The position numbers and the translations under genes were made by a program. Positions 16,888 to 24,562 of a DNA stretch of 64,000 nt are shown one piece after another. Source of the stretch: RGIG3009 sp045578625 (GTDB lineage Bacteria; Bacillota; Clostridia; Oscillospirales; Acutalibacteraceae). The stretch spans positions 1 to 64,000 of the forward strand of contig JAZNKN010000011.1 of the NCBI GenBank assembly GCA_045578625.1, read 5' to 3'. The notes beneath the pieces are model-generated. The model ran no database searches. It was not told where the DNA came from and saw nothing but the letters and a program-made list of their open reading frames with translations. Each line of letters starts with the position of its first letter. Within the stretch, counting starts at the first letter, position 1.

Positions 16888-17611
16888 TGCAAAACAAGTC
16901 AAAGATGAATGCGTACAGTGGATCCGCCAATTCTTTGAGGAAAACGGCCCCGATTGCAATGCCATTGTCGGCATTTCGGGCGGCAAGGACAGTTCCATCG
17001 CCGCGGCGTTGTGCGTCGAAGCGTTGGGCAAGGACCGCGTGATCGGTGTTTTGATGCCGCAGGGCGAGCAGCACGACATCGATATGGCCTATCTCTTGGT
17101 CAACACGCTGGGTATCAAGCATTACGTCGTCAATATCAAGGACGCGGTGGACAGCATCCTGAACAACCTGCCCGCCGAACTGGAAATTACCGCTCAGACC
17201 CGTGCAAATCTACCGCCGCGCATCCGTATGTCCACGCTATACGCCGTTTCGCAAAGCGAGAACGGCCGCGTAGTCAACACCTGCAACCTGTCGGAGGATT
17301 GGGTAGGCTATTCCACCCGCTACGGCGATTCAGTAGGCGATTTCTCCCCCCTGTCGCATCTGACCGTGACGGAGGTCAAGGAGATCGGGTATCTCTTAGG
17401 TCTGCCGAAGGAACTGGTGGACAAGACTCCCATTGACGGCCTTTGCGGCAAGACCGACGAGGAAAATCTCGGCTTCACCTATGCCGAGCTGGACGTTTAC
17501 ATCCGCACCGGTATCATCGCCGATCCCGTCAAAAAGGAATTGATCGACAAAAAACACAAGGCCAATCTGTTCAAACTGGAACTGATGCCGACTTTTAAGC
17601 CGATGCTGTAA
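16880..17611 (+). CDS. nadE: NAD synthetase, ammonia-dependent type
   Basis: NadE adenylates nicotinic acid adenine dinucleotide and amidates it to NAD. The 243-residue protein lacks the nitrilase-like glutaminase domain, so it should use free ammonia. The PP-loop SGGKDSS occupies residues 33-39, and later motifs NTCNLSEDWVGYSTRYGDSVGDF and PIDGLCGKTDEENLGFTYAELD fit the family. The ATG lies inside the end of the preceding hydrolase gene and follows TAGGTGAG, so translation is coupled. The two make a compact salvage unit ending at a hairpin shared with the convergent DUF3021 gene. Confidence 0.95.
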   Translation: MFNAKQVKDECVQWIRQFFEENGPDCNAIVGISGGKDSSIAAALCVEALGKDRVIGVLMPQGEQHDIDMAYLLVNTLGIKHYVVNIKDAVDSILNNLPAELEITAQTRANLPPRIRMSTLYAVSQSENGRVVNTCNLSEDWVGYSTRYGDSVGDFSPLSHLTVTEVKEIGYLLGLPKELVDKTPIDGLCGKTDEENLGFTYAELDVYIRTGIIADPVKKELIDKKHKANLFKLELMPTFKPML

Positions 17612-17624
17612 TCGACAACACAGC

Positions 17625-17656
17625 AAAAACGGCGGTGCAGCAGCACCGCCGTTTTT
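17625..17656. terminator. Bidirectional terminator after nadE
   Basis: Arms AAAAACGGCGGTGC/GCACCGCCGTTTTT with an AGCA loop. It overlaps the last two bases of the convergent DUF3021 gene and serves both. Confidence 0.85.
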
Positions 17657-18071
17657 ACTTTAATTTGGCATTCAGCCGACGGCTGACCGCTCGGACTGAG
17701 AGATACACCGTCAGACAGATCACCAGATACACACCGACAAACACCGCCGTGAATATCAATAGCACCAGCGGCTCAAACGGGATCCACGTATTTACCAGAT
17801 AGCACAACACGTACGCGACGTACAGCACCAAAAAATGGCACAACAACGACTTCGCCACCGGCCAATGTTCAATTTGGTTGAACACCGAAGCCCCCGCTTG
17901 CAAAAACGCCAGCAGATACGTTGATACGATCGCCAAACACACCTGCGTGCCGCTCGGCGAAAACGCCGGCATCGTGTGATCCAGCACGGAATACACCACG
18001 CCGACAATGATCGGTCCAAATCCGCCGAACAGCATGCCCCGATGCAAAAAACGCTTTACGTACTCCTTCAT
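17655..18071 (-). CDS. DUF3021 family membrane protein
   Basis: The 138-residue product has four predicted membrane helices (around MLFGGFGPIIVGVVYSVL, VCLAIVSTYLLAFLQAGA, LLCHFLVLYVAYVLCYLV, PLVLLIFTAVFVGVYLVICL) and a basic C-terminal tail. It matches DUF3021 proteins, which in Firmicutes usually sit directly behind a LytTR-type regulator. Its ATG overlaps the stop of the LytTR gene by four bases, as in such pairs. By analogy it may hold the regulator inactive at the membrane, but this is an inference from gene pairing. Confidence 0.8.
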   Translation of the reverse strand: MKEYVKRFLHRGMLFGGFGPIIVGVVYSVLDHTMPAFSPSGTQVCLAIVSTYLLAFLQAGASVFNQIEHWPVAKSLLCHFLVLYVAYVLCYLVNTWIPFEPLVLLIFTAVFVGVYLVICLTVYLSVRAVSRRLNAKLK

Positions 18072-18505
18072 ACCGAGATCCCCATCCTTTCCTTGACCGT
18101 TTTCAACTGCCGCCGCGACACGTAGTCACTGTAGCCGTTTTTGAAGCATACCCGCAGCGATCCGCCGATCGACACGTCGAACCGTGCGATATGCCGTCTA
18201 TTGACGATACAGGATTGATTGATCTTGACAAACCCCGACGGCAAGCACGCCTCCAACTGGTATAAGCGTCGCTTCAGGAGCAACCGATCCGCGCCACACA
18301 GCGCGTACACCTTGTTTGCTTCAACGACAAAGCAGGTCACCTCCGACAGCACAAGCGGCACGATCTCACCGTCGCGGTATCCGAAAAGCGGCGTCTCCTG
18401 CTCGGCAACCAAGCGTTCTATGGCATCCACCAACGGCGTTCGTTCGCGGGCGTACACCCGCACCTCTTCCTCGCATTGCGGGTCGATCATCACACGGCAT
18501 TTCAT
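18068..18505 (-). CDS. LytTR-type DNA-binding regulator
   Basis: A 145-residue stand-alone LytTR protein with no receiver domain. The N-terminal third (VMIDPQCEEEVRVYARERTP) precedes the LytTR fold with CFVEANKVYALCG, LYQLEACLPSGFVKINQSCIVN and the basic recognition segment VSRRQLKTVKERMG at the C-terminus. GGGGGG-rich ribosome site before ATG. It is translationally coupled to the DUF3021 gene. Such pairs in Firmicutes are often auto-regulated and de-repressed by envelope or antibiotic signals; no operator could be assigned here with confidence. Confidence 0.88.
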   Translation of the reverse strand: MKCRVMIDPQCEEEVRVYARERTPLVDAIERLVAEQETPLFGYRDGEIVPLVLSEVTCFVVEANKVYALCGADRLLLKRRLYQLEACLPSGFVKINQSCIVNRRHIARFDVSIGGSLRVCFKNGYSDYVSRRQLKTVKERMGISV

Positions 18506-18526
18506 TGGGCTCCCCCCTTATCTCCT

Positions 18527-18555
18527 ATCGTATCACACCGCCATCCGCACTGCAA
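18527..18555 (-). promoter_or_regulatory. Promoter of the LytTR-DUF3021 pair
   Basis: Read on the minus strand: TTGCAG, 17-bp spacer, TACGAT, ending about 22 bases before the LytTR start. Confidence 0.55.
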
Positions 18556-18595
18556 ACACTTTTCGGTATGCGGCCGTTTTTGCGGCGTAAACGGC

Positions 18596-18627
18596 AAAAA
18601 AGCAACCGACGAGCGATTTGCTTTTTT
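18596..18627 (-). terminator. Terminator of the two-component operon
   Basis: Ten-base arms AAAAAAGCAA/TTGCTTTTTT with a 12-base loop and a T run in the minus direction, just past the 131-aa membrane protein gene. Confidence 0.75.
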
Positions 18628-18632
18628 CTTTC

Positions 18633-19028
18633 TTATTTCATCAATTCGTCCGTCAGCCGCAGAATCTCCGGCGCGATCTTGGCGCGCTCCTTAGCAGTGA
18701 TGCGGTTATACAGCGGATACGCGACCGCCACGCCGAGCAGACCGATCGCACCCAGCACCACACCGATGATGATGGCGTAGGGATACCCGATGTATGTCGC
18801 CAGATCGGTCATAATGAGGCTCATGCCGGTCCCCAGCACCAACGCACCGAGAATACCGACGATGAGAGCGGCCGTCGTCCCCTTATTGGTAACGCTTCGA
18901 TCCAACGCGCGCAGCTGCTCCATCTTGTCAGCCTCCGGCGCCGCATATTTTTGCCGGATCTGCCGCACCTCCTCCTGCTCTTTCGCGGAATAGGTGTAGC
19001 GGAAGGTCTGCTTTTCGTTATTCTCCAT
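18633..19028 (-). CDS. Hypothetical 2-TM membrane protein (paralogue A)
   Basis: A 131-residue protein with a charged, helical N-terminal half (about 50 residues, KEQEEVRQIRQKYAA...), two membrane helices (GTTAALIVGILGALVLGTGM and YAIIIGVVLGAIGLLGVAVA) and a short charged tail ending LRLTDELMK. It is clearly related to the 121-aa product at 21747-22112: both share ELKALD/QLRALD, GSGMSLVMTD/GTGMSLIMTD and YPLYKRI/YPLYNRI at equivalent places. It is the last gene of the two-component operon, three bases after the polytopic membrane protein. Function unknown. Confidence 0.75.
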   Translation of the reverse strand: MENNEKQTFRYTYSAKEQEEVRQIRQKYAAPEADKMEQLRALDRSVTNKGTTAALIVGILGALVLGTGMSLIMTDLATYIGYPYAIIIGVVLGAIGLLGVAVAYPLYNRITAKERAKIAPEILRLTDELMK

Positions 19029-19031
19029 GGT

Positions 19032-19925
19032 TCATCGAGCCCCTTTCTTGTGCGCTTTGATCTCTTTTCCGGCACGTACGATCATATACGCTGACAGCGC
19101 GACGATCACCACGCTGACCCCTGCTCCGGTGGAAGCGATCATGACCCGCCGGAACTGTGCCGAATTTTCCTTGCCGAACTCCGTCAGCATCGCCGTTTCC
19201 AGCGACAGCATCGAAACCAACGCCGCCGCCAGCTTGATGACCTTGGTCATCGACATGACCGGACTGTTGTATTTGCGGTATTTTACTATATCCACGATTG
19301 CCGTGGTGGTGATATAGAAGGTGTACATTGCGACAATGTAGATCAATATTCCGTGGTACTCAAAGCCTCGGTTTTGATACATGATCATCAGCACCGCACC
19401 GGACAGTGCCACGTTGATCGTCAGCAGAATGACCGCGCACACACGCGACCGCTTCCACTCCGAAAGACGCTGTTCGCCCAGCTCGTTGTGCTTGACGTAC
19501 CGCACCAACAAAAACCGCATCAGCGCCAAAATGGTGTAATACGCCGCCATTACGATAAACCACGCTGAACGATAGAAGAAACCGGAAACCAGATTGAACG
19601 CCACGTACAGCAGATTCAAGGTCAGTGAGCAATACAGCGAAACGTGGGTCTTAAACGCCGCGTCTGTCATCAATCGGTGGCCGAGCGGATAGGCGTACAC
19701 CTTTTGCTTAGCATCCCGCACGTATCCCGGAAACACCCGAATACACGCGACCGTCAGCACCGTCACAGTGTATGCCGAAAGCACGTACGCCGCAGCAGCC
19801 AGGGGATGCTGGCTCCAGCCTTTGACAAACACCACCGTCAATGCCGCCGCGCTTAGCACCGTCAGCAGCACGATCAGCCATACCGGCGGATACAGCAGCT
19901 TATTCAGCAGTTTCTTCCAATCCAC
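19032..19925 (-). CDS. Polytopic membrane protein in two-component operon
   Basis: About 297 residues with seven or eight hydrophobic segments, including LYPPVWLIVLLTVLSAAAL at the start, SAYTVTVLTVACIRVF, AWFIVMAAYYTILALMRFLLV and VSVVIVALSAYMIV near the end. The likely start is the GTG at 19925, which follows AGAGGGGCGAG and lies inside the last codons of the histidine kinase; the long N-terminal extension in the same frame belongs to the kinase gene in another frame and lacks protein-like character. I do not recognise a family. Operon position suggests a signal-sensing partner or a target of the sensor kinase. Confidence 0.65.
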   Translation of the reverse strand: MDWKKLLNKLLYPPVWLIVLLTVLSAAALTVVFVKGWSQHPLAAAAYVLSAYTVTVLTVACIRVFPGYVRDAKQKVYAYPLGHRLMTDAAFKTHVSLYCSLTLNLLYVAFNLVSGFFYRSAWFIVMAAYYTILALMRFLLVRYVKHNELGEQRLSEWKRSRVCAVILLTINVALSGAVLMIMYQNRGFEYHGILIYIVAMYTFYITTTAIVDIVKYRKYNSPVMSMTKVIKLAAALVSMLSLETAMLTEFGKENSAQFRRVMIASTGAGVSVVIVALSAYMIVRAGKEIKAHKKGAR

Positions 19926-21003
19926 GATACTCGCCCCTCTGCAGCGTGACAGTAAAGATACTGCCGCGCCCGACTTCACTTTCGACGGTGATCTCCCCTC
20001 CGACAATATCCACCACACGCTTAACAAGCGCCAAACCGAGACCGTTGCCCTGCGTCGCGTGTGAGGTGTCTCCTTGATAGAATTTATCAAAGATATGTTC
20101 ACCCGTCTCACGGCTGATACCGCAGCCGGTATCGGCAACCGACACCGTGACCGCCGTCTCGTCCGCCGTCAGCGACAGCGACACGCGCCCGCCGTTATCG
20201 GTAAACTTAAACGCGTTGGACAACAGATTGTTCCACACAAGCGACAGCAGCTCCGCATCGGCGCAGATCATCACGTCCTCGGTGATCGCCGTGTCAATAT
20301 CGATGCTGCGCTGCTCCCAAACGTTTTCAAACTGCAACAGACACTCGCACAGCTGCTCGCTCAGATCGTACTGCTGCGCTGTGGGAAACAGCTGTTGGTT
20401 CTCCAGCTTGTTCAGCTTCAGAATATTCGTAATCAAATTGGCCAATCGCCGTGACGCCTCCGTGATCGCCTTGGCATACTCCGTGCGTGTCTCCTGCGAC
20501 AACCCCGGCTGTTGCAGCAGTGTGCCGTAATTCTGCATCACCGCCAGCGGCGTCTTGAGTTCGTGTGACACGTTGGCAATGAAATCCGTGCGCAGCGTCT
20601 CGGTGCCGGACAGCTCCTCCGCCATCCGATTCAGACAATCCACGATGCGGTTAAAGTTTTCCTCGTCAAACGCACCGCGAACCGGTGCGATACGCACACT
20701 GAAATCGCCCTGCATCATCTGCTCCGCCGCGTCGGTGATCTTTTTCACAGGCCGCTGAACCAACAGATACCGCCGAATACTGTCCAACACCGTCAGCAGC
20801 AGACTGATAGCGATAACATTCAGGAACGTCACTTTAGCAGCTTTTTGCAGGTTCTCGTTGGTAAATGTGATCCCCAACGAACCCGACAGAACCGAGGCAA
20901 ACAGCATAATGCAGCACGTGATCACCGCGGCGACCAAGAGAAAGAAAACGACCCACCGGTTCAGCGCCCGCAGCACACGCCGCATTCGGGCATCCTGCTT
21001 CAT
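19900..21003 (-). CDS. Sensor histidine kinase
   Basis: A 367-residue membrane kinase: two N-terminal membrane helices (WVVFFLLVAAVITCCIMLFA and VTFLNVIAISLLLTVLD) with a very short external loop, a HAMP segment (RPVKKITDAAEQMMQGDFSV), the HisKA dimerisation box with the phospho-accepting His in FIANVSHELKTPLAVM, and the ATPase domain with N box VWNNLLSNAFKFT, DTGCGI (G1), and GNGLGLALVKRVV (G2). The short loop suggests that it senses within or near the membrane. It overlaps the upstream response regulator gene by four bases and the downstream membrane protein by 26. Confidence 0.95.
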   Translation of the reverse strand: MKQDARMRRVLRALNRWVVFFLLVAAVITCCIMLFASVLSGSLGITFTNENLQKAAKVTFLNVIAISLLLTVLDSIRRYLLVQRPVKKITDAAEQMMQGDFSVRIAPVRGAFDEENFNRIVDCLNRMAEELSGTETLRTDFIANVSHELKTPLAVMQNYGTLLQQPGLSQETRTEYAKAITEASRRLANLITNILKLNKLENQQLFPTAQQYDLSEQLCECLLQFENVWEQRSIDIDTAITEDVMICADAELLSLVWNNLLSNAFKFTDNGGRVSLSLTADETAVTVSVADTGCGISRETGEHIFDKFYQGDTSHATQGNGLGLALVKRVVDIVGGEITVESEVGRGSIFTVTLQRGEYRGLEETAE

Positions 21004-21671
21004 TTCAACACCGCCTTGTAGCCCAAGCCGTGTACGGTAACGATCTCAAAATCATCACACGCCGCCAGCTTTGCGCGCAACTTGGTCATATACACATCCA
21101 CCGTGCGGGGGCCCGAGGACGAATCCGCATCCCAAAACTCGTCCATCAGCTGAGAACGGGTAAAGGTCTTTTTCGGGTAAGACAACAGCTTGTACAGCAG
21201 ATTGAATTCCCGCCGTGTCAGCGCGATCTCCTCATCTGCCAGATACGCGGTATGCTCATCGGCATCCATGACGAAGCGGCCGACCTCCAAGCGACGGTTG
21301 GAAGCGATCTTGGCACGGCGCAGCAGTGCGCCGATCCGCAAAAATAGCTCGTCCAGATCAATGGGCTTGACCATATAATCGTCCGCACCCACACGGTATC
21401 CGCGCTGCTTGGCGGCAAAATCATCGCGGGCGGTCATAAACAAGATCGGAATATTCTCATTGAGCGAGCGCACGGCCTTTACGAATTCAAAGCCATCCAC
21501 ATCCGGCATCATAATGTCCGAAACAATGAGATCAAACACCGTTTCGTACATCGCGTCGTAGGCTTCCTCCGCGCCGAGGCAGCCGACAGCCTCATATCCG
21601 CTTTGGTTCAGGAATGAACAGACCGAACGATTCAGCTCGCGGTCATCCTCTACCACCAAGATCTTGAACAC
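21000..21671 (-). CDS. OmpR-family response regulator
   Basis: The 223-residue protein has a receiver domain (MFKILVVEDDRELN, phospho-acceptor Asp in FDLIVSDIMMPDVDG, Lys in GADDYMVKPIDL) and a C-terminal winged helix (EIALTRREFNLLYKLLSYPKK, SGPRTVDVYMTKLRAKL, VTVHGLGYKAVLK). The GTG at 21671 is chosen because it begins the canonical N-terminus and follows GGGGGGTGATC; the extra residues upstream are not receiver-like. It is the first gene of the operon with the sensor kinase. Confidence 0.94.
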   Translation of the reverse strand: MFKILVVEDDRELNRSVCSFLNQSGYEAVGCLGAEEAYDAMYETVFDLIVSDIMMPDVDGFEFVKAVRSLNENIPILFMTARDDFAAKQRGYRVGADDYMVKPIDLDELFLRIGALLRRAKIASNRRLEVGRFVMDADEHTAYLADEEIALTRREFNLLYKLLSYPKKTFTRSQLMDEFWDADSSSGPRTVDVYMTKLRAKLAACDDFEIVTVHGLGYKAVLK

Positions 21672-21746
21672 AGCGATCACCCCCCTTGTATTTAGTATAC
21701 AGTATATCACGCAAATGTTAAAGTTTTGTTTGCGCGATACGATAAA

Positions 21747-22112
21747 TCATCGGTTGACGATCGCCTCGCTGAGCGCAATGATCTTGTCAGCATATTTCCG
21801 GCGGCGCGAACCAAGAATGCGCTTATACAGCGGATAATTGATAAGTGCCAGCAGCAGACCGACCACACCGATCACCACGCCGGGGACCATCGCATCGGCC
21901 AGACCGATCGTTGTACCGATATCCGTCATCACCAGACTCATACCGCTTCCCATCACGATCGCACCGATGCTGCCGAAGATATACGCAAACACGTTCGCCG
22001 GCTTTTTCACCTTGGCATCGAGCGCTTTGAGCTCGTCAAGCTCGGTCTGCTCCTTTTCGATATACTGCGTACGGATCTTCTCCACCAGAAATTCCCGATC
22101 ATTCGTGTTCAT
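21747..22112 (-). CDS. Hypothetical 2-TM membrane protein (paralogue B)
   Basis: A 121-residue paralogue of the 131-aa product at 18633-19028: charged helical N-terminus (EKEQTELDELKALDAKV), two membrane helices (NVFAYIFGSIGAIVMGSGM and AMVPGVVIGVVGLLLALINY), and a basic tail. The ATG at 22112 lies eight bases after GAGG; the ATG two codons upstream is too close to that ribosome site. The two copies flank the two-component operon, which suggests an ancestral duplication of a membrane component of the same pathway. Function unknown. Confidence 0.72.
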   Translation of the reverse strand: MNTNDREFLVEKIRTQYIEKEQTELDELKALDAKVKKPANVFAYIFGSIGAIVMGSGMSLVMTDIGTTIGLADAMVPGVVIGVVGLLLALINYPLYKRILGSRRRKYADKIIALSEAIVNR

Positions 22113-22134
22113 AACCATTACCTCTTTCTTTTCA

Positions 22135-22374
22135 TTATTGATTGCTTTCGCTTTTCTTGGAGTTCTCACCCTTCAAGCGTGCCTTGGCCTCCTCGACCGT
22201 TTCGCCATCCTTCGCGAACAGCAGCTCCACGGCCTTGTCGGACACCTTCTTAAAACCCTCGACAGCGCCGGTCTCGATCTTCTTGTAGCCGCTGACCACA
22301 CCGTCCTCGATCTTCTTGTAGCCCTCCACAACGGTCTTGGCGATCTTCTCGTTGGTCTCTGCAAATTTAGACAT
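22135..22374 (-). CDS. Small amphipathic-repeat protein, 79 aa
   Basis: The 79-residue protein contains three consecutive near-repeats of about 11 residues (VVEGYKKIEDG, VVSGYKKIETG, AVEGFKKVSDK), a pattern expected to form a long amphipathic helix that could lie along a membrane or another helix. The C-terminus is charged (EEAKARLKGENSKKSES). No signal peptide. GGGAG precedes the ATG. Similar short proteins are common in Clostridia but have no assigned role that I know. It is just upstream of paralogue B and likely co-transcribed with it. Confidence 0.7.
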   Translation of the reverse strand: MSKFAETNEKIAKTVVEGYKKIEDGVVSGYKKIETGAVEGFKKVSDKAVELLFAKDGETVEEAKARLKGENSKKSESNQ

Positions 22375-22469
22375 GATTTCGTTCTCCCTTTTGTTTTGTT
22401 GTGACTACAGTCTACCCCATGGATGTTTTGAATGTTTTTTCAATTTGTTTTTGTTTTGTTAATTCGTAA

Positions 22470-22503
22470 AAAAATATCCCCGGCGAGCATGTTCTCGCCG
22501 GGG
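22470..22503 (-). terminator. Terminator of the radical SAM/TIGR04002 pair
   Basis: Arms CCCCGGCGAG/CTCGCCGGGG with a 6-base loop followed, in the minus direction, by ATATTTTTTT. Confidence 0.9.
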
Positions 22504-22520
22504 TTGTATATCACTCTGCT

Positions 22521-23126
22521 TTAGCCCTCAAACGGTCGCACACGCAGCGTCGCTCCGATCGATTCGCAGATACGGCGGCACCGCTCCTGCTCCTCGGGTG
22601 AGGTCACCACATCCACCACCGTCATCACCACGTTGGGAACGTAGTTCACGCAATCCTCGGTAAAGCGCAGCATCGCGTCGTAGGAGTCGATGCCGAACTT
22701 AGGCCGGACAACACGATAATACTCCTCCTTGGTGGTTGCGTTGAGGCTGACCGATACCGTGTCGATCAAGCCCTGCAGCTTGGGCGCGGTGCGCTCGTTC
22801 CAGATCAGATCCGCCAAGCCGTTGGTGTTGATACGGATCGGAATGTCGCTTTTTGCCTTGATATGTGCCGCCACCTGCAGCAGATCCGCCAACCGTTCCG
22901 TGGGCTCACCGTAGCCGCAGAATACCACTTCGTTATACTGCGACAGATCCCACGCGTCGATACTGTCACAGACCTCCGCCACCGTCGGCTCGCGATCCAG
23001 CCACAGCGGTTCCGACCCGTACACGCCATCGCCGTTGTGACGCAGGCAGAACGTGCAGGCACAGGGGCAACGGTTGGTCATATTCACATAAATACCGCTC
23101 TTGACCGGGTAGGTGATCGTCATCAT
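22521..23126 (-). CDS. Radical SAM protein, TIGR04100-like
   Basis: A compact 201-residue radical SAM enzyme. The 4Fe-4S cysteines are Cys20, Cys24 and Cys27 (NRCPCACTFC, CxxxCxxC), and GYGEPTERL with INTNGLADL fit the SAM-binding core. It lacks extra Cys clusters, so no auxiliary cluster is evident. From memory of the family models this is the TIGR04100 radical SAM group that co-occurs with TIGR04002 membrane proteins, and the adjoining gene is such a protein. The start at 23126 is preferred over an upstream ATG because that ATG overlaps the GGAGGA ribosome site. The substrate is unknown; the link to the membrane partner suggests a shared metabolite. Confidence 0.85.
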   Translation of the reverse strand: MMTITYPVKSGIYVNMTNRCPCACTFCLRHNGDGVYGSEPLWLDREPTVAEVCDSIDAWDLSQYNEVVFCGYGEPTERLADLLQVAAHIKAKSDIPIRINTNGLADLIWNERTAPKLQGLIDTVSVSLNATTKEEYYRVVRPKFGIDSYDAMLRFTEDCVNYVPNVVMTVVDVVTSPEEQERCRRICESIGATLRVRPFEG

Positions 23127-23127
23127 A

Positions 23128-23637
23128 TTACATTCCTCCATTGTGTATACGCTCTTTAACGTTTAGTTTATCCAGCATCAGTCCGATAGTAACAAACAGG
23201 ACACTGCTGAGTACGGACTGGGTAAGATAGCCGGGAATACCGGCCAGTGGAGCGATAGTGGTACCGGTAAGAAGCACCTCATACAGATAGTAGCCACCCG
23301 CACACAGGATCGCCGAGGGCAGCAACGCTAACAGATTATGGGGCGAAACGATCGCTTTTTTCTTCCTTGAAAAAAACAGCACCGTTACCGTCTTGATAAC
23401 GACGGACCCCGGCGCCCACACGGCAAATCCTGTCAGGCAGTCTGCCAGCAGCGCTCCCCCCGCGCCGACAAACGCGGCATACGGCAATGGCAACAAGCAT
23501 GCGGCGAGATAGATAAAGCCGTCGCCGATATGTGTGTATCCGGTATGACTGGGGATGTGCAGATAGGCGGTAAATACAAATACAACCGCGGCAAACACAC
23601 CGGCCAGACACATATTCCTGATTTTATTCGCTTTCAT
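23128..23637 (-). CDS. Integral membrane protein, TIGR04002/ECF S-component-like
   Basis: The 169-residue protein has five or six membrane helices, starting MCLAGVFAAVVFVFTAYLHIP. The conserved TGYTHIGDGFIYLAACLLPLPYAAF region is characteristic of S components of energy-coupling factor transporters, and a GGALLADCLTGF stretch follows. It ends one base before the radical SAM gene, so the two are coupled. Family knowledge places it with the TIGR04002 partners of TIGR04100 radical SAM enzymes. As an S-like component it could bind a vitamin-like molecule that the radical SAM enzyme modifies or makes; no ECF A/T genes are in the window. Confidence 0.82.
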   Translation of the reverse strand: MKANKIRNMCLAGVFAAVVFVFTAYLHIPSHTGYTHIGDGFIYLAACLLPLPYAAFVGAGGALLADCLTGFAVWAPGSVVIKTVTVLFFSRKKKAIVSPHNLLALLPSAILCAGGYYLYEVLLTGTTIAPLAGIPGYLTQSVLSSVLFVTIGLMLDKLNVKERIHNGGM

Positions 23638-23646
23638 ATCCTATCA

Positions 23647-24471
23647 TCAGATTTCTGTTAAAAATTCTTCAAAGCACAGACCATCCGTCTTGGGAAGATC
23701 CAGCTCCATCGTACGCCGCAGCACCTTGGCGATAAACGCGGAGGCGTGCTGCACGGCATCGGTCAGGTCGCGGCCGTTTACCGCGTCCGTCGCGATGATA
23801 GAGGAAAACACGTCGCCCGTACCCGAACGGCAAGGACCGACTTTATGCTCACGGATCGTCACCGGCGGCTTGCCCGCCTCGTAAATAAAATTCTCCAGAT
23901 CCTCTCCGCGTTCCAGTCCGGAGATGACCACCTTGCGCGGCCCCATGGCACTCAATGCTTCACACAGTGCCAGCAGCGCGGACTCATCCATATCCGCCCG
24001 ATAGTCGGTGTCGGTCAGGATGCACGCCTCGGTAAGATTGGGGGTGAGAATATCGGCATATGGCACCAGCTCGCTCATCTTTGCCGCCAGCCGCGGCGAA
24101 TAGGTCGGATACAGCTTGCCGTAGTCGCCCATCACCGGATCAATGACCGTCACGGTATCCGCGGTCTTGAACCGCTCCAAAAACCGCCGCACGATATCGA
24201 TCTGCTCCGGTGAACCGAGAAAGCCGGTAAGGATACCGTTGAACCGCAGATCCATCTTGGTCCATTCATCCATATACGCGTCCATGTGGCTCGTAAAATC
24301 GGTATAGTAAAAGCTGTCGAAACCGGTGTGATTGGAGAAGATCGAAGTCGGTAACGGGCAGCATTGCACCTTCAGTGCCGAAATGATCGGCAGCGACACG
24401 GCGATGGAACAGCGCCCAAAGCCGCAGAAGTCGTTGATGACCGCCAGCTTTTTCTGATGATTGTGCGACAC
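23647..24471 (-). CDS. Pyridoxamine kinase (PdxY/PdxK-like)
   Basis: A 274-residue ribokinase-superfamily enzyme phosphorylating vitamin B6 vitamers. Motifs include AVINDFCGFGRCSIAVSLPI at the N-terminus, DPVMGDYGKLYPTY, LTPNLTEACILT and the anion-hole/catalytic GTGDVFSSIIATD near residue 217, all expected for pyridoxal kinases. A GTG start follows AAGGGGGAAG. It is divergent from a MocR-type PLP-binding regulator across a 91-base intergenic region, the arrangement expected if B6 status controls the kinase. Confidence 0.9.
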   Translation of the reverse strand: MSHNHQKKLAVINDFCGFGRCSIAVSLPIISALKVQCCPLPTSIFSNHTGFDSFYYTDFTSHMDAYMDEWTKMDLRFNGILTGFLGSPEQIDIVRRFLERFKTADTVTVIDPVMGDYGKLYPTYSPRLAAKMSELVPYADILTPNLTEACILTDTDYRADMDESALLALCEALSAMGPRKVVISGLERGEDLENFIYEAGKPPVTIREHKVGPCRSGTGDVFSSIIATDAVNGRDLTDAVQHASAFIAKVLRRTMELDLPKTDGLCFEEFLTEI

Positions 24472-24501
24472 GGCGCTTCCCCCTTGCTTTTTGGATGAAA
24501 T

Positions 24502-24513
24502 CAGTATATACTG
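24502..24513. promoter_or_regulatory. Palindromic site between pyridoxamine kinase and MocR genes
   Basis: CAGTATATACTG is a perfect 12-bp palindrome containing TATACT in both orientations. It could be the -10 of the kinase promoter and a regulator site. A second short inverted repeat, ACTATaaaaATAGT, lies just beyond at about 24522-24534. Assignment to the MocR regulator is by position only. Confidence 0.4.
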
Positions 24514-24562
24514 TTTTTGGTACTATAAAAATAGTCAGAACAGGAGTAAATTATATAACCAG

